Of a stretch of DNA of 64,000 bases, positions 10,075 to 21,392 are shown in pieces (the stretch's first letter is position 1; each line of letters begins with the position of its first letter). A program made the translations under genes and the position numbers. The stretch comes from Sorex araneus (Eukaryota; Chordata; Mammalia; Eulipotyphla; Soricidae), in the NCBI RefSeq assembly GCF_027595985.1, contig NC_073305.1, positions 113,835,759 to 113,899,758 of the forward strand. The letters run 5' to 3'. The notes beneath the pieces are model-generated. The model did not search any database. It was not told the DNA's origin and saw only the letters and a list, made by a program, of their open reading frames with translations.

Positions 10075-10324
10075 AAATTTGAGAAACAATAATACCCAAT
10101 ATCATAAGCCACAGCATATTCAGTGGATTTAAACTGATTTTTAGATGATATTAGGAAAATTCATAATTAATGAAAATAAAAATCATGGTCATCTGTATAA
10201 CAAACAAGAAGCAAACAGTCAAAGTTAACTGGTGCTGCAGAAGTGAGATGGTAAAGAGAGAAAAAAAATCTTAAATTTTTTATAAAGTGCAAACCTATAG
10301 TAGTCATAATAGAGGCTTATTTAA

Positions 10325-10885
10325 AGGTTCACACCTTGCTCTTGGCCCACACTGATTCAATCCCCACTAACACAGAGTGGTCCCCTGAGCACCACCAGGA
10401 GTGATCTCTGAACACAGAGGGGTATAGACCAAAAACAACAAAGAGAAAAATATGTAGATGTAAGAAACCTTTAGGGAAAAAAATGCAGGGTCAAAGAAAC
10501 AGTAGAGAGATCAAGGCACTTGCCTTGCCAACCATAGTTCAAGTCTGCAGCAAACTTATGAGTCCTAGAGCAACATCAGGGGGTCAACCCTTGGCACAGA
10601 GTCAGGAATAGACCCTCTGTACCTCCTGGTGATGGCCCACCCTCCCCACACAAGAATTCCAAACAAATCAAGCAAGGCCCAAGTATCAACCCCCAGCACC
10701 AAATCAAAAATTTCTCCAGGTCCAGGTAACATTTCCAGAGAACTGTATAAAATATTTGAACATCGTTTCCAGAGTTTTTTCCCTTTGCAGTGAGGGAGTT
10801 AGTGTGGTGCTGTGCTGGGGATTGAACCAGAATTGGCTGCATGCAAGAACAAATGCCTTGTCATCTGGTCTGTCTCTCCAGTTCC
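10325..10885. mobile_element. Diverged SOR fragments
   Basis: Two plus-strand fragments (about 10,325-10,440 and 10,490-10,655; GAGCACCACCAGGAGTGATC, AGAGATCAAGGCACTTGCC) and one minus-strand fragment (10,790-10,885; GGGGATTGAACCAGAATTGG). Confidence 0.6.
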
Positions 10886-10958
10886 AGGTTGGTTAATTGT
10901 ACATGGTTGAACGTTAAGCAAAATTGCAATCCTCACTTACATTAACATAGCAATAGTG

Positions 10959-11131
10959 GAGCCAGAGCAATAGCACAGTGGGTAGGGCATTTGCCTTGCA
11001 TGCGGCCGACCTGGGTGAGATCCCCGGCATCCCATATGGTCCCCCAAGCACCGCCAGGAGTAATTCCTGAGTGCAAAGCCAGAAGTAACCCCTATGCATC
11101 ACTGGGTGTGACCCAAAAAGCAAAAAACAAC
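10959..11131 (+). mobile_element. SOR SINE with perfect 15-bp TSD
   Basis: Full SOR copy flanked by AACATAGCAATAGTG at 10944-10958 and 11132-11146. Head TAGCACAGTGGGTAGGGC is intact; the B box is altered (GGGTGAGATCCCC). Confidence 0.93.
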
Positions 11132-11149
11132 AACATAGCAATAGTGCTG

Positions 11150-11312
11150 GAAGTGATGGGGGCAGGGGTGGGGAGCAGCACTGAGCCACGCCCAGCAGCA
11201 GTGTTCAGGGGCTATTTCTGTCTCTGTATTAAGAAGAGACCTCATGCAGTTTAGGGAGTCAGCTGCATCCAAGGCAAGGTCTGTGCCCCATATTATCTCT
11301 CCAATCCCTTGT
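11150..11312 (-). mobile_element. Diverged SOR SINE
   Basis: CACTGAGCCACGCCCAGCAG..GTTCAGGGGC..GCTGCATCCAAGGCAAGG fits a decayed minus-strand SOR. It lies almost back-to-back with the plus copy just upstream. Confidence 0.55.
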
Positions 11313-11897
11313 GAAATGATTTGGTAATAAATAAAAGGAAAAGAAAGGAAGGGAGCAAACACTTTGTGTAGGATGAAATTTAACTATTAGAATAAATATG
11401 CTGCAGAAATTGGGAATTTGATGAGACTGACCATAAACTGGTGCCCAGAAGGCGGTTCAGTGGGTAAAGTGCTTGCCTGACCATCACAAAGCTACAGTTT
11501 CAAACCGCAGTGTCTAATGCCCACATGTGCACAGGTAATACTGGCAGTTCTTTGGTATGGATTCCTGGAAAGAAGGAACCTGAAAAGATTGCTCAGTGGC
11601 TTAAAAAACAAGAAAAAACAAAACAAAACAACCTCAGAATAAGTGTGTGGTCATGAGCTTAAAACCTTCCACTTGTGCAGAAGAGAATCCCAGGAGGGGA
11701 AGGTGGGGAAAGAGGTCATCCGTAAGTTCTGTAGATCACACACATCCTTCTGAGTCATTCTGACTTCTCCCTAACAACTCTCAGAAAGCTAGTTGCCCCT
11801 ATCTCCCAGTGTCTGGTTTATAAATTAGAGTGAAAGAGAATTTGTTGGGAGGAATCAACAAACCACAAGAAGATAAGGTCCTTTTCAAATGTGTAGC

Positions 11898-12062
11898 TTT
11901 TGGGGGGGCACACCCTGCAATGCACAGGGGTTACTCCTGGCCCTGCACTCAGGAATCACCCCTGGCAGTGCTCAGGAGACCATATGGGATGCTGGGAATT
12001 GAACCTGGGTAGGCCGTGTGCAAGGCAAACGCCCTACCTGGTGTGCTATGGCTTCAGCGCCT
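11898..12062 (-). mobile_element. SOR SINE
   Basis: Clear minus-strand copy (CAATGCACAGGGGTTACTCC..GGCAAACGCCCTACC) starting next to a GGGGGGG run; the A tail is largely replaced. Confidence 0.9.
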
Positions 12063-13204
12063 GACCTGGTGATGTAGCTCTTTGGAGGAGTTGCTGGTCT
12101 TGCCTGTCTGAGCCCTAGCTTAATGTTTGACACCAGAATTAATTAAATAAAAGAACACTTGGCACTTCTGAGCAGTTAGTGCTGCTAGACAAAAATCAGA
12201 AACCTCTTTGTTTCTCGAAGGCTAACATAATCTTTATATAATATGATACCACTCAAACATATGGTGAGCTATAAAATGTTAGAAGCAAAATTGAAGCAAG
12301 CCTCCAATTTTCCGTTCACTCCAAGTTTTAGTTCACATCCATACCTTCAGGATAGGGTGATTTTTTTCAGAATTTTAAGTGCTTACAACTGAAAATGGCA
12401 TTTATGAATAAGAATAAGATAGATCCTTACCAGATCAATACCTTGTTTGCAAGGGGCCAGATTCTCTTCCTATGTGATTATGGAAATCAGATCACACAGA
12501 AAGGCAGTCTTCCCACAGTGAGCTTGTGACAGGTGAACTTTCTGATACTGCCAGTGAAATTGAAATTCTAAATGTAACTGTGTCAGGAGAATTTGAAGTG
12601 GGGAGTCAGTGGCCCCCCTTGGAAATGAGCTCCAGGAAGTAATAAAACTAAGATATGATCTGAAAGCAGTTCCTCTGTCACCAACACTTTTCTAGCTCAG
12701 AAAAATGAAGGCTGGACCCCTGTGGAGATGATTCCATAACAAGTGAGGTCTTAAAAGATTCTGAAAGGTGCCTGCTCAAATGGAGAAGGCTTGACCCTCA
12801 AAAGAGGAGAACCTTCCACAGCAACACAGGCACTGATACAATTAGAGATGGTCACCGAAAGTTCAGGGTCTTTTTTCCTGGACAGTGTCCTAACCTTCAA
12901 AAGCCTCCAGTCCAGGTCTAGAGCATTTTAGAGCATTTTAGCTTAGTAAAGGGAAACTAAGCACAAATAATATGATTGAAAGCTTTCCTGGCTTCTAAGT
13001 GTATGCCACTGAACAATTGTGAAAATGTTCCCTGTATGAAGAATCACTCATCTGCTTAATGTGGTATCTTTTAACTCTCTTTAACAGCTAATAATCTGGG
13101 CAAAATTACTCTTATTTTTCCTAACTTCTACCTTAAATATGTCTAGTTTAAAGTATCTACTTATTCCTAATAATACTGAAATTAGTCCATGTAAAGATTT
13201 TCTT
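12063..13204. other. Unique intergenic DNA, 1.1 kb
   Basis: No SINE, LINE, LTR or coding signal recognised. It is one of the longer repeat-free stretches upstream of ZNF292. Confidence 0.5.
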
Positions 13205-13356
13205 CCCTTGGTAGGATAAAGGAGGATCCAGTATGACAATACTAGTCGAAAATGATCACTCTGGACATGAACTGATTGTTGAAAGCAGATAAAAGGAAAC
13301 ACATGATAACCTTTCAACTTCTGTATCACAGAACACAATGCTTAAAGTGTGTGTGT

Positions 13357-13399
<43 letters not shown>

Positions 13400-13605
13400 A
13401 GGTGCCGTCATAGAGCACAGAGGCAGGCTGGGGTGGGAGGTGGCTCGAAGGGGTGGGAGGGAAACTGGGAACAGTTGTACTGGTGGTACTGAGAAATTAC
13501 ACTGGTGGAGGGATGGGTATTGGGACATTGTATGACTGAAACACAATCATGAACAATTTTTTAATGCTCTATCTCATGGTGATTCAAAAAAATAAAAAGA
13601 TTAAC
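13205..13605 (+). mobile_element. L1 3' UTR with (GA)n tract
   Basis: Carries the local L1 3' landmarks in order: GAAAATGATCACTCTGGACA, a (GA)n-rich stretch at about 13,350-13,401, GAGGCAGGCTGGGG, ATTGTATGACTGAAACACAA and CATGGTGATTCAAAAAAATA. Confidence 0.85.
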
Positions 13606-13634
13606 TTCACTTGATGACATGTTAGCACTTGTAT

Positions 13635-13960
13635 TCGTTTGCCCTAAGTAGTATAGTAAATTACTGCAAAATTAATAACAGTTTTCAATTTGCTTTTAAA
13701 ACCCTGCACATTTGTTATCTTTCAGTTCTGAAAGTCCTACAGAAATCTTGCTCTACTAAAAGCAAGGTTTGAGAGTACTTACACTTCTTCTGGAGGCTCA
13801 AGGAATGACCCTCCACTTTCTTGCCTTTTTTTAGTTTCTAGAGTCTGTTACATTCTTTGATTATCTCCCCTTTTCTTCAAAGTCAGCAATGCTCACATAA
13901 AACCATTCTGACCTCCATTCCTGTGATCAGACTGGCTCTGAGAACAGTCACCTTACATTA
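13635..13960 (-). mobile_element. ERVL-MaLR (MLT1-like) LTR remnant
   Basis: The order CAGTTCTGAAAGTCC..TTCTGGAGGCTCAAGG..CTTGCC..TTTCTAGAG..CTTCAAAGTCAGCAATG..ACCATTCTGACCTC is the minus-strand signature of MLT/MST-type LTRs. It is strongly diverged and solitary. Confidence 0.6.
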
Positions 13961-14349
13961 AAGGCAGGTGAGCAATTGCAATTCCACATGCAACCTTAAA
14001 TATTTCTTGCTGTGTGCTCTAGGTCTGGGGAGTTCTGGGGAAGTTATACATAGACATATGTCAGGCAAATAGTTGTTATTCTTCTTACCACTTATTTCAC
14101 GGTTATTTTCATTTATCACATTCTCACAGACTAATATTTGGACTGAACTATACTTTAACATATCTTTGTAGCTCATAACTCTGATATAACTGGTCTGTGC
14201 CACCTGCAAATATATGCTGAACTCCCAACCTCTGGTACCTGTGCCTGTGACCTTATCTGGAAATTTGTTCATTAATTCTAAAGATGTAATGGAGTTAAGA
14301 TAAACTCATTAGAGTTGACCCTAACCCAATTCTAATGATGTTCTTAAAA

Positions 14350-14528
14350 GAAGAAGAAAGGGTCGGAACAATAATACAGTGGGTAAGGCGCATGCTTTGC
14401 ATGTGCTAACCTGGGCTCTATCTCTGTCATTCTATATGATCCCCTGAGCACTTATAGGAGTAGTTCCTGAGTGCAGATCTAAGAATAACCCTTGAGTACC
14501 ACCTGTTGTTGTCCCAAAACAAGAAAAA
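14350..14528 (+). mobile_element. SOR SINE whose tail grew a microsatellite
   Basis: Diverged plus-strand SOR (CGGAACAATAATACAGTGGG..CCCTGAGCACTTATAGGAG) ending in CAAGAAAAAACAAGG, after which the polypurine repeat starts. Confidence 0.8.
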
Positions 14529-14530
14529 AC

Positions 14531-14879
14531 AAGGAGAAGGAGAAGAAGGAGAAGGAGAAGGAGAAGGAGAAGGAGAAGGAGGAGAAGGAGGAGGAGGAGG
14601 AGGAGGAGGAGGGGGAGAAGGAAGAGGGGGAGGAGTAGGAGGAGGAGGAGGGGGAGAAGGAAGAGGGGGAGGAGTAGGAGGAGGAGGAGAAGGAGGAGGA
14701 GGAGGAGGAGGAGGAGGAGAAGAAGAAGAAGAAGAAGAAGAAGAAGAAGAAGAAGAAGAAGAAGAAGAAGAAGAAGAAGAAGAAGAAGAAGAAGAAGAAG
14801 AAGAGGAGGAGGAGGAGGAGGAGGAGGAGGAGGAGGAGGAGGAGGAGGAGGAGGAGGAGGAGGAGGAGGAGGAGGAGGA
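14531..14879 (+). repeat. 350-bp polypurine tract: (GGAGAA), (GAA)28, (GGA)25
   Basis: Purines only except two T (14,636 and 14,675). Order: GGAGAA-type hexamers; GGA/GGGGA with a 39-bp internal duplication; uninterrupted (GAA) at 14,719-14,802 (28 units); uninterrupted GAG/GGA at 14,803-14,879 (about 25 units). Translation gives poly-Glu or poly-Ser, which is not a gene. Confidence 0.97.
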
Positions 14880-15244
14880 TGGGGAGGAGAACACCATGCT
14901 AGCATAGATACACAGACAAAGCAGCACATAGATGTGCATGGAGAATATCATGTAAGAAAGATAAAGAAATCTGAGTGATATGGTAGGCAAATCCAGAAGT
15001 GTATAGACTGATATCTCCACCACTCAGCAGCTAGGAAGACATAAAGGAAGATTCTCCCTTACAGGTTTTATTCTGAGTGAGTATCTAGCCTCCAGAAGTG
15101 TGAAATGATAAAGTTTTAAGTCTTTCAGTTTGTGCTACTTTGTTGCAGCAACACTAGGAAATGAAAACACACTTTCAAGTTTATTTTTCCATTGATCCTG
15201 TCTGGCTACTTGCTACTCTGTCACTATGATTGGTGTGTGTTCTT

Positions 15245-15525
15245 TCATTTTTATTTTGGCATCACACCTGACTATGCTCAGGGCTTGCTTTTGGATCTGT
15301 GCTCAGGGATCACTGCTGGCAGGGCTTAGCAATCATATGCAGTATCGGGGATCACACATGGGTGGGTTGCCTGCAAGGCACACACCCTGCCCACCATGCT
15401 CCCTCTACAATCCGGTATCTTTCTCCTGCCGGGATCCAGAACACATAAATCTTAAACTGGGGCAGAGGAGATGGTGTGGCAGAGCACTGCCTTGAATGTG
15501 TGAGTCTACAATCACATGGACATCA
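15245..15525. mobile_element. SOR SINE (minus) and short plus fragment
   Basis: 15,245-15,415 is a diverged minus-strand copy (GCATCACACCTGACTATGCTC..GGCTTAGC). 15,455-15,525 is a head-only plus fragment (GGGGCAGAGGAGATGGTGTGG). Confidence 0.65.
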
Positions 15526-15884
15526 CTCTGATTTTCTTTCTCAGATATTTGTAATTGGAATACAGTTTCATTTGATCTATGTATTGAACCAAGTAGATGG
15601 AAATAAGGAGACGTAAATCTAAGCAATAGATTTGTGTACAAGAGGAGCAGAGAAAATTGCTGTACAGAAAAATATAGAGCCCGTGTCACACCCAAATGAG
15701 AATGTCTGTGGTGTTTGCCATAGTTCTTGCAGTTTTCTAATCTAGGACTAACCCAAGCATGTGAGTTAATAGTGTCCTTCCATTTTGACTTGTTTACAAG
15801 CACAGGTCAGCTGTAACTAATACAGTATTGACTAAAACAGAAAAAAATGAAATACAGAGCTAAGACAAACTAGAAAGAAATATC

Positions 15885-16028
15885 TTCAGGGGACCCAGAG
15901 ATAGCTCGCAGGGCTGAAGCACATGTTGAGCATGTGGGAGCCCCAAGCTCAATCCCTGGTACCTCATGACCCCAGAGCACTACGGCAAAGTTACCCCCTA
16001 GCATACCAGATATGCACCCCCCCAAAAA
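15885..16028 (+). mobile_element. Diverged SOR SINE
   Basis: GGGGACCCAGAGATAGCTCG..CATGTTGAGCATG..CTCAATCCCTGG..CAGAGCACTAC fits an old SOR ending in a C/A-rich stretch. Confidence 0.65.
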
Positions 16029-16940
16029 AATAGAAAGAAACATATCAGATAGGTGTAGAAAGCAGGAAGCATGATGGGGGGTACGATGGAGGGTATAAAA
16101 GGCATGATCAGATCCATAAAAGGCTAGAAAGGGGGGTTAGAACTGTATTGTTTGTTGGCAGAACGGTGTTCTTAAGCAGTAAAGTTTGGTGGGGAGTCAC
16201 AGAGCAGGGAGGTAACAGGCAAGATAGTGAATGCTATTGTCTCCTGCTTGCCTTCACTGCTTTGCTGGCCTTGCCAGTGAATGCCTAAGGAAATAACACT
16301 GGGCACTGCCTGCACCCAGGTCCAACCAGCCTTAAAAAGGCAGCTACAGGCTTGTTCTTGAGAACCACTGGTCCTGATCCACCGCTTTTATGCTGAATGG
16401 AGGTTCTACTCTTTACAGGAAAAGGAAAGTCATTCTTGACCTCCTCCCAGGAGTGCCAGGCTCATTGCCTATTCTTGCAGAAAATCATTTCAGTGTAAGA
16501 CTCATAGTGAGCAAAGAAATTTGACTGAAAAGGGAGAGAAGGGAGAGATAAAAGGAAATGCATTTAAGAGAGAACTCCAGCTTCCCCAGAATGAGGAGAG
16601 AGCTCTACATGAGTGGGTGTAGGGAACAGGTTACATGTGAATTTTCTCTTAATTTCCTAGGCTGCAGATGAGAAAGGCTGCTAAGATGTGGTGGAAAGGA
16701 AAGACTTGGAACTTTGGGAGGTCTCTCACTTTCTTATGGAATTTCTGTTTCCAAGGAAATGCTGTCTTTTTAAAGGAAAGTCCAACCTTCTCAAATTGAC
16801 TCTGGAAACCTCTCCAACGGGATCCAGCTGATCTCTTCAGTCAGAATCAACATTATATCCATGATGTAAATAAGGAAACAGAATGAAAAATCAAGCAGCC
16901 TAACCAATTTCTGTAACTCTGGAATTAGAGTTCAAACCTC
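16029..16940. other. Unique intergenic DNA
   Basis: About 900 bp without recognisable repeats or coding signal. Confidence 0.5.
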
Positions 16941-16942
16941 TA

Positions 16943-17126
16943 GGGGCTGGAGAGATAGCACAGCAGGTAGGGCATTTGCCTTGCACTCGGCCGACCGGGG
17001 TTTGATTCCCAGCATCCCATATGGTCCCCTGAGCACCACCAGGGGTAATTCCTGAGTGCATGAGCCAGGAGTAACCCCTGTGCATCACCAGGTATGGCCC
17101 AAAAAGAAAAAAAAAAGGAAAAAAAG
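16943..17126 (+). mobile_element. SOR SINE, CATGAGCC variant, with 14-bp TSD
   Basis: Complete copy with TSD TTAGAGTTCAAACC at 16925-16938 and 17127-17140. It carries GAGTGCATGAGCC where most copies have GAGTGCAGAGCC; copies at 40.5 kb and 58.7 kb share this. Confidence 0.93.
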
Positions 17127-17479
17127 TTAGAGTTCAAACCATTAGTGGTCATTAGAAGGACAACCTAGTATTCACATAAAAGAGGCAGAAGGCAAAGTGA
17201 TAAATTTTCCTGCAAGAGATTTATAAGAGCCACAGGAAGATGATATTAGGGACAATAGAGAAGAGACGTGTTGCAAAGATTTCATTGCTAAGTGTTAACA
17301 GCTGATAACACACAAAGGAAAGGGGGATGGAATTTTCAAAGTGGAATTTAGGTTCCAAGTTTCAGGACCTAAAACTTGAAAGAACAGTAATTCTCTGAAT
17401 AACAACAACAACAACAAACAAGAGCCAGGACAAAAGAGAGAGTAGAAGAGCACCTTGATGAATTCATAGTGGGTGGTCC

Positions 17480-17610
17480 TTGGAGATGGTACAAAAGGGC
17501 TTTAGAGCAGCTTTGCATGTGGGAGGCCCAGGTTTGGTCCCTTGGACTTCATAGTACCCTGAGCACTGCTAGGAACCACCCCCAACTGCCACAGGATGTG
17601 GCCTAGAAAT
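17480..17610 (+). mobile_element. Old SOR fragment
   Basis: GCTTTGCATGTGGGAGGCCC..CCTGAGCACTGCTAGG, strongly diverged. Confidence 0.55.
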
Positions 17611-18032
17611 AAGTTAACCCAAAGCATTCATATAATTGCAATTCCAGAAAAACTTGTAGGTGGCATTAGCAAAAAGGCAGGTGGATTTGGGATGTTAAAG
17701 TGAAAAATGAAACAAAACAAAACACTTAGATTGGAGCTATTGATTCAGGTGTCATGTTTATACAAATGAAAATTTAAGCCATGAAAATAAATTAGACTGC
17801 CAAAGTAGATGATATCATGAGCAAGTGAAGGTAGAAACTTAGAAAAAAACATTTAGCAACCTCAAAGGTTCTGGTGAGATCCAAGTTCCATTATAATAGA
17901 ACAACTTTGAATCACCAAAAACAAACCTAATAATTGTTCACTATCAAGAAGCTACTAAGACACACACTTGGATCTTAAGGACCCTATAAGTCATGTATAT
18001 GTTCTCAAAATATAAACTTAAGAATGATAAAT

Positions 18033-18220
18033 ACGGGCTGGAGCGATAGCACAGTGGATAGGGCATTTGCCTCGCACGCAGCCGGCCCGTGTTTGATTCC
18101 CAGCATCCCATATGGTCCCCTGAACACCGCCAGGGGTAATTTCTGAGTGCAGAGCCAGGAGTGACTCCTGTGCATCGCCAGGTATGACCCCGCCCCCAAA
18201 AAAAGTAAAAAAAAAAAGAG
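18033..18220 (+). mobile_element. SOR SINE, full length
   Basis: Intact A and B boxes (TAGCACAGTGGATAGGGC, GTGTTTGATTCCC) and A-rich tail. Approximate TSD GA(A/G)TGATAAATA on both sides. Confidence 0.92.
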
Positions 18221-18316
18221 TGATAAATAAATGTGTCTGAAAAGCTTGCTTTCCAACATAATTACACAGAAGATGACTTTTTGGGCCAGAAAGGGAAGTA
18301 AGAGGCTTTAGCTTTA

Positions 18317-18514
18317 TTTATTTATTTTTTATTATTATTATTTTTTTTTTGGTTTTTGGGTCACACCTGGCGATGCACAGGGGTTACTCCTGGCTCTACA
18401 CTCAGGAATTACTCCTGGCGTTGCTCAGGGGACCATATGGGATGCTGGGATTTGAACCCGGGTCGGCCGCGTGCAAGGCAAACGCCCTACCCGCTGTGCT
18501 ATCGCTCCAGCCCC
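18317..18514 (-). mobile_element. SOR SINE, young-looking, perfect 15-bp TSD
   Basis: TSD GAGGCTTTAGCTTTA at 18302-18316 and 18515-18529. Intact head on the minus strand (GGGGCTGGAGCGATAGCAC), B box GGGTTCAAATCC and a T-rich (A-tail) end. It forms an inverted pair with the plus copy about 100 bp upstream. Confidence 0.95.
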
Positions 18515-18529
18515 GAGGCTTTAGCTTTA

Positions 18530-19670
18530 ATTCACAAAGTCTTCACTGCATATTCCAGGCATCCTGCACTATTCCCGAAAAGACACATGTGCTATCCTAT
18601 AGTTATCTTTAACAGAACAAGACCTTCACTTTTTCTATGCTTTGAAGGGAAGCATTTGGAATTACTGTGAAAATTCTCAGTGCAAAAAAGTTTACAAGAT
18701 AAACAGTGATGTTAGCATTTACAAATAATATTTTGTTTTCCATATAAACAACTCAACTGTATGAGAGGTGAAAAAGATTGAATTTGCCATAAAAATGCTA
18801 AGTCAAAGTTTTATAATCTCAGAGAAGAGGGTAAAGGAGCAATTCTAATTATTTGTAATGAGCATTGAGTTAAAAATTATGTTTTGACTTTCATCTTATA
18901 AGTTCACTTGAAGAACATATGCTTTATTTTTCAGCCCTGGGTTTATGCAATTGACAGGAAAAGAAAACATAAATTTCTCAAGGTTAGTCCTTTTAGCTTC
19001 ACTCCCTGCTGTGCTGTGCCAGTCAGATCTCTATAAGAAATGATTCTTGCTTTCTAAATGATGTACCAAAGCTGCAGTTAAGTGCTTGTAAGCATTACTT
19101 TCAACAGTTGAAATTGGGGGCTGGAGCAAATACTACAGTGAATAGGGTGCTTGCCTTGCCTTGCATGTGGAATCAATCCTTTTACCCTTTGCCATTAATT
19201 CAGAAACAAAACTCTATACCAGAATGCTACTCTACTGGCAGAAATGATAAACAAGAAACAAAATTGAGCTCTATCTTAATGTTCTCTCAACTTGAGAAAA
19301 TAAGTTACCTTTCTGGGTATATTTTAACATCTAATTTAACAGACAACTTTAAGCATAGTGTACTACTGGAACTTCATGTTGACATTAAAGAGTTAACAGC
19401 TATTTACAATTATGTCTAATTTTAATGTATTACGCTTTAAGAATTAATAGAGCAGCAAGTTAGTAAAATAAGTCATTACTGACAGGACTTGGAGGAACCC
19501 AAGTCGGTCACTTCAAGGCAAACACCTGACCCATTCTCCAGCCTCCTGACAAGCATTTCTTAAATTTTGAGTCAAATTAAATTTTTCTGTCTGTGTGGTA
19601 ACTGCAATGAAGATATGAGCACTGGGGAATTGTGAAGCAATGCCTCTCCTCTTCTCCCTCCTCCTCAATC
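18530..19670. other. Mostly unique DNA
   Basis: AT-rich; only a SOR head fragment at about 19,115-19,175 (GGGGGCTGGAGCAAATACTAC) is recognised. Confidence 0.5.
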
Positions 19671-19671
19671 T

Positions 19672-19765
<94 letters not shown>

Positions 19766-19774
19766 TACACACAC
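19672..19774 (+). repeat. Compound microsatellite (CT)n-(CA)n
   Basis: About 25 CT units to 19,724, immediately followed by about 20 CA units with an occasional AA or AT break. Confidence 0.97.
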
Positions 19775-19799
19775 CTTGATTTACAGAAACTTTCATCAA

Positions 19800-20300
19800 T
19801 TTGGGAGTTGGTTTGGGCCACACATGGGTAGTACTCGGGGGCCATTCTTGACTCTGCATTGAGAAATGACCCTGCATTGAGGAACCACATGAGGTGCAAA
19901 GAGTAAGCTGCATGCAAGGCAAAAGCCATACCCACTGTGCTATCTTGGGCCTCAAATGAAAATTCTTATGGTTAAACTGTGACTGAGTCCTTGAATGGAG
20001 TATCAACCTAGCACAAGAATGAAGGGACTTTTCTATGCATTTGTTTACTACTTAAAAATCTTTATTTGAATATAAATTATGTTTATCAATTTCACTGTAT
20101 TTTATGGGGCAGTTCTCCTAAGCAGATATCAGGGAACCCAGGACATACCTGGCCAAGGTCCTTACAGCTTTGGCCCTGCAGGCAGCCACTAGGGCAACAT
20201 GGCCACTGTTCAGGACCTCCAGAGATACCTCTAGCGATGTACAGAAGGCCACATGATGCTAAAATCAAACCTGCACATCCTGCATGTGACCCAAGTAGTA
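19800..20300 (-). mobile_element. Diverged SOR copies
   Basis: 19,800-19,950 is a decayed minus-strand SOR (GGGCCACACATGGGTAGTAC..GCTGCATGCAAGGC). 20,100-20,300 is a weaker match and may be an even older copy. Confidence 0.5.
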
Positions 20301-20584
20301 TATAGAGAACTGCAACACTCCTGGTGATTCTCTGGCATTTTGCCTAGGGACTCAGTGCTTGGGTCAGAGGATGTGGTGTTGCTCAGGCTTTGTGTTGCTG
20401 TGCTGCCGGGACTGGTAATGACAGTGATGCCAATGAATCTGGTGATACAGTTAGGCCTAGAGATGCTGGGGCCTGGAGGTGAGCATGTGGTATTCAGGGG
20501 CTGTACTACTCCCTCATCCCCTAATGTTTTAAAAACTGTCTTATGCCATTTAGTAGATGTAGCAAACCTTGTTATTAGGACCAA

Positions 20585-20868
20585 AGGAGGATAGAATTAG
20601 ATAACCATAGTTCTAAAAACTCTGAAGTAGCACCTCTATTGCAAACCATGATGTCCAAAGGAAAGAGAGAGAGGGAAGAAAAGTGTCTGCCATAGAGGCA
20701 GGCTGAGCCAGGGGTGGAAGGGAAACTAGGGACATTGGTGGTGGGAAACATACATTGGTGACGGAACAGGTGTTGGAACATTGTATGACTGAAATCCAAT
20801 CATGAACAATTTTGCAATTGTTTATCTCACAGTGATTCAATTAAAAATATTTTTTAGACCTAAAAAGA
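20585..20868 (+). mobile_element. L1 3' UTR
   Basis: Landmarks TATTGCAAACCATGATGTCC, short GA-rich tract at 20,660, GCCATAGAGGCAGGCTGAGC, TTGTATGACTGAAATCCAAT and CACAGTGATTCAATTAAAAA. Confidence 0.85.
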
Positions 20869-21183
20869 AAAAAAAATTAAAAAAATCTCCAACCACCTAT
20901 TTTATAGTGGGGGCTCTGAGGAGGAGGGAATGGAGGACAAAATGTAAAAATTTCCTTAAAATTTTTTAAGGAAATGAAATCTGTCTTTTGAGGATCAAAA
21001 AAAAAAACAAAAATAAAACAAAATAAAAACTTTGAAGTGATTGTTAGAACTGAGCCTTGCCTGGGCCATATCCTAGTCAACTGAAATAGAGGTGTGGCCT
21101 CTGAGATATGGCCAGAGAAATGCCATGAAAGTCATATGGTCTACATGATCATCACTTACACTAAACTTTAAGAAACTTCACTG

Positions 21184-21352
21184 GGGCTGGAGTGATAGCA
21201 CAGCAGATAGGGGACTTGCCTTGCATGCTGCCAATCTAGGTTCAATCCTTGGTATCCTATATGGTCGCCTGAGCACTGCCAAGAGTAATTTCTGAGTGCA
21301 GAGCCAGGAGTAAGCCATGAGCATCATTGGGTGTGATCCCCCTCCCCAAAGA
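21184..21352 (+). mobile_element. SOR SINE
   Basis: GGGGCTGGAGTGATAGCACA head, degenerate B box (GGTTCAATCC), body complete, ends in CCCCTCCCCAAAG instead of poly(A). Confidence 0.9.
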
Positions 21353-21392
21353 CACTCTATACTAAGATAATATAAATTCTAAAGAAGAATAA

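Larger units (their letters stand above)
14190..15175 (+). mobile_element. MLT1-like LTR split by a SINE
   Basis: Left part (14,190-14,345): TGTGACCTTATCTGGAAATT..GATGTAATGGAGTTAAGAT..CTAATGATGTTCTTAAAAG. Right part (about 14,890-15,175): GCCTCCAGAAGTGTGAAATG..GTTTGTGCTACTTTGTTGCA. Together these give the usual MLT1 order on the plus strand. A SOR SINE and its purine tract interrupt it. No internal ERV genes are present. Confidence 0.75.

Noticed and set aside
14427..15023. Long open frames encoding poly-Ser, poly-Pro/Leu or poly-Glu
   Set aside because: They are translations of the (GAA)/(GGA) tract and a SINE; no start context, domain or codon structure.
18349..18612. Recurrent protein-like sequence (GSHLAMHRGYSWLCTQE) in many places
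   Set aside because: It is the antisense translation of SOR SINEs, repeated wherever a minus-strand copy lies.
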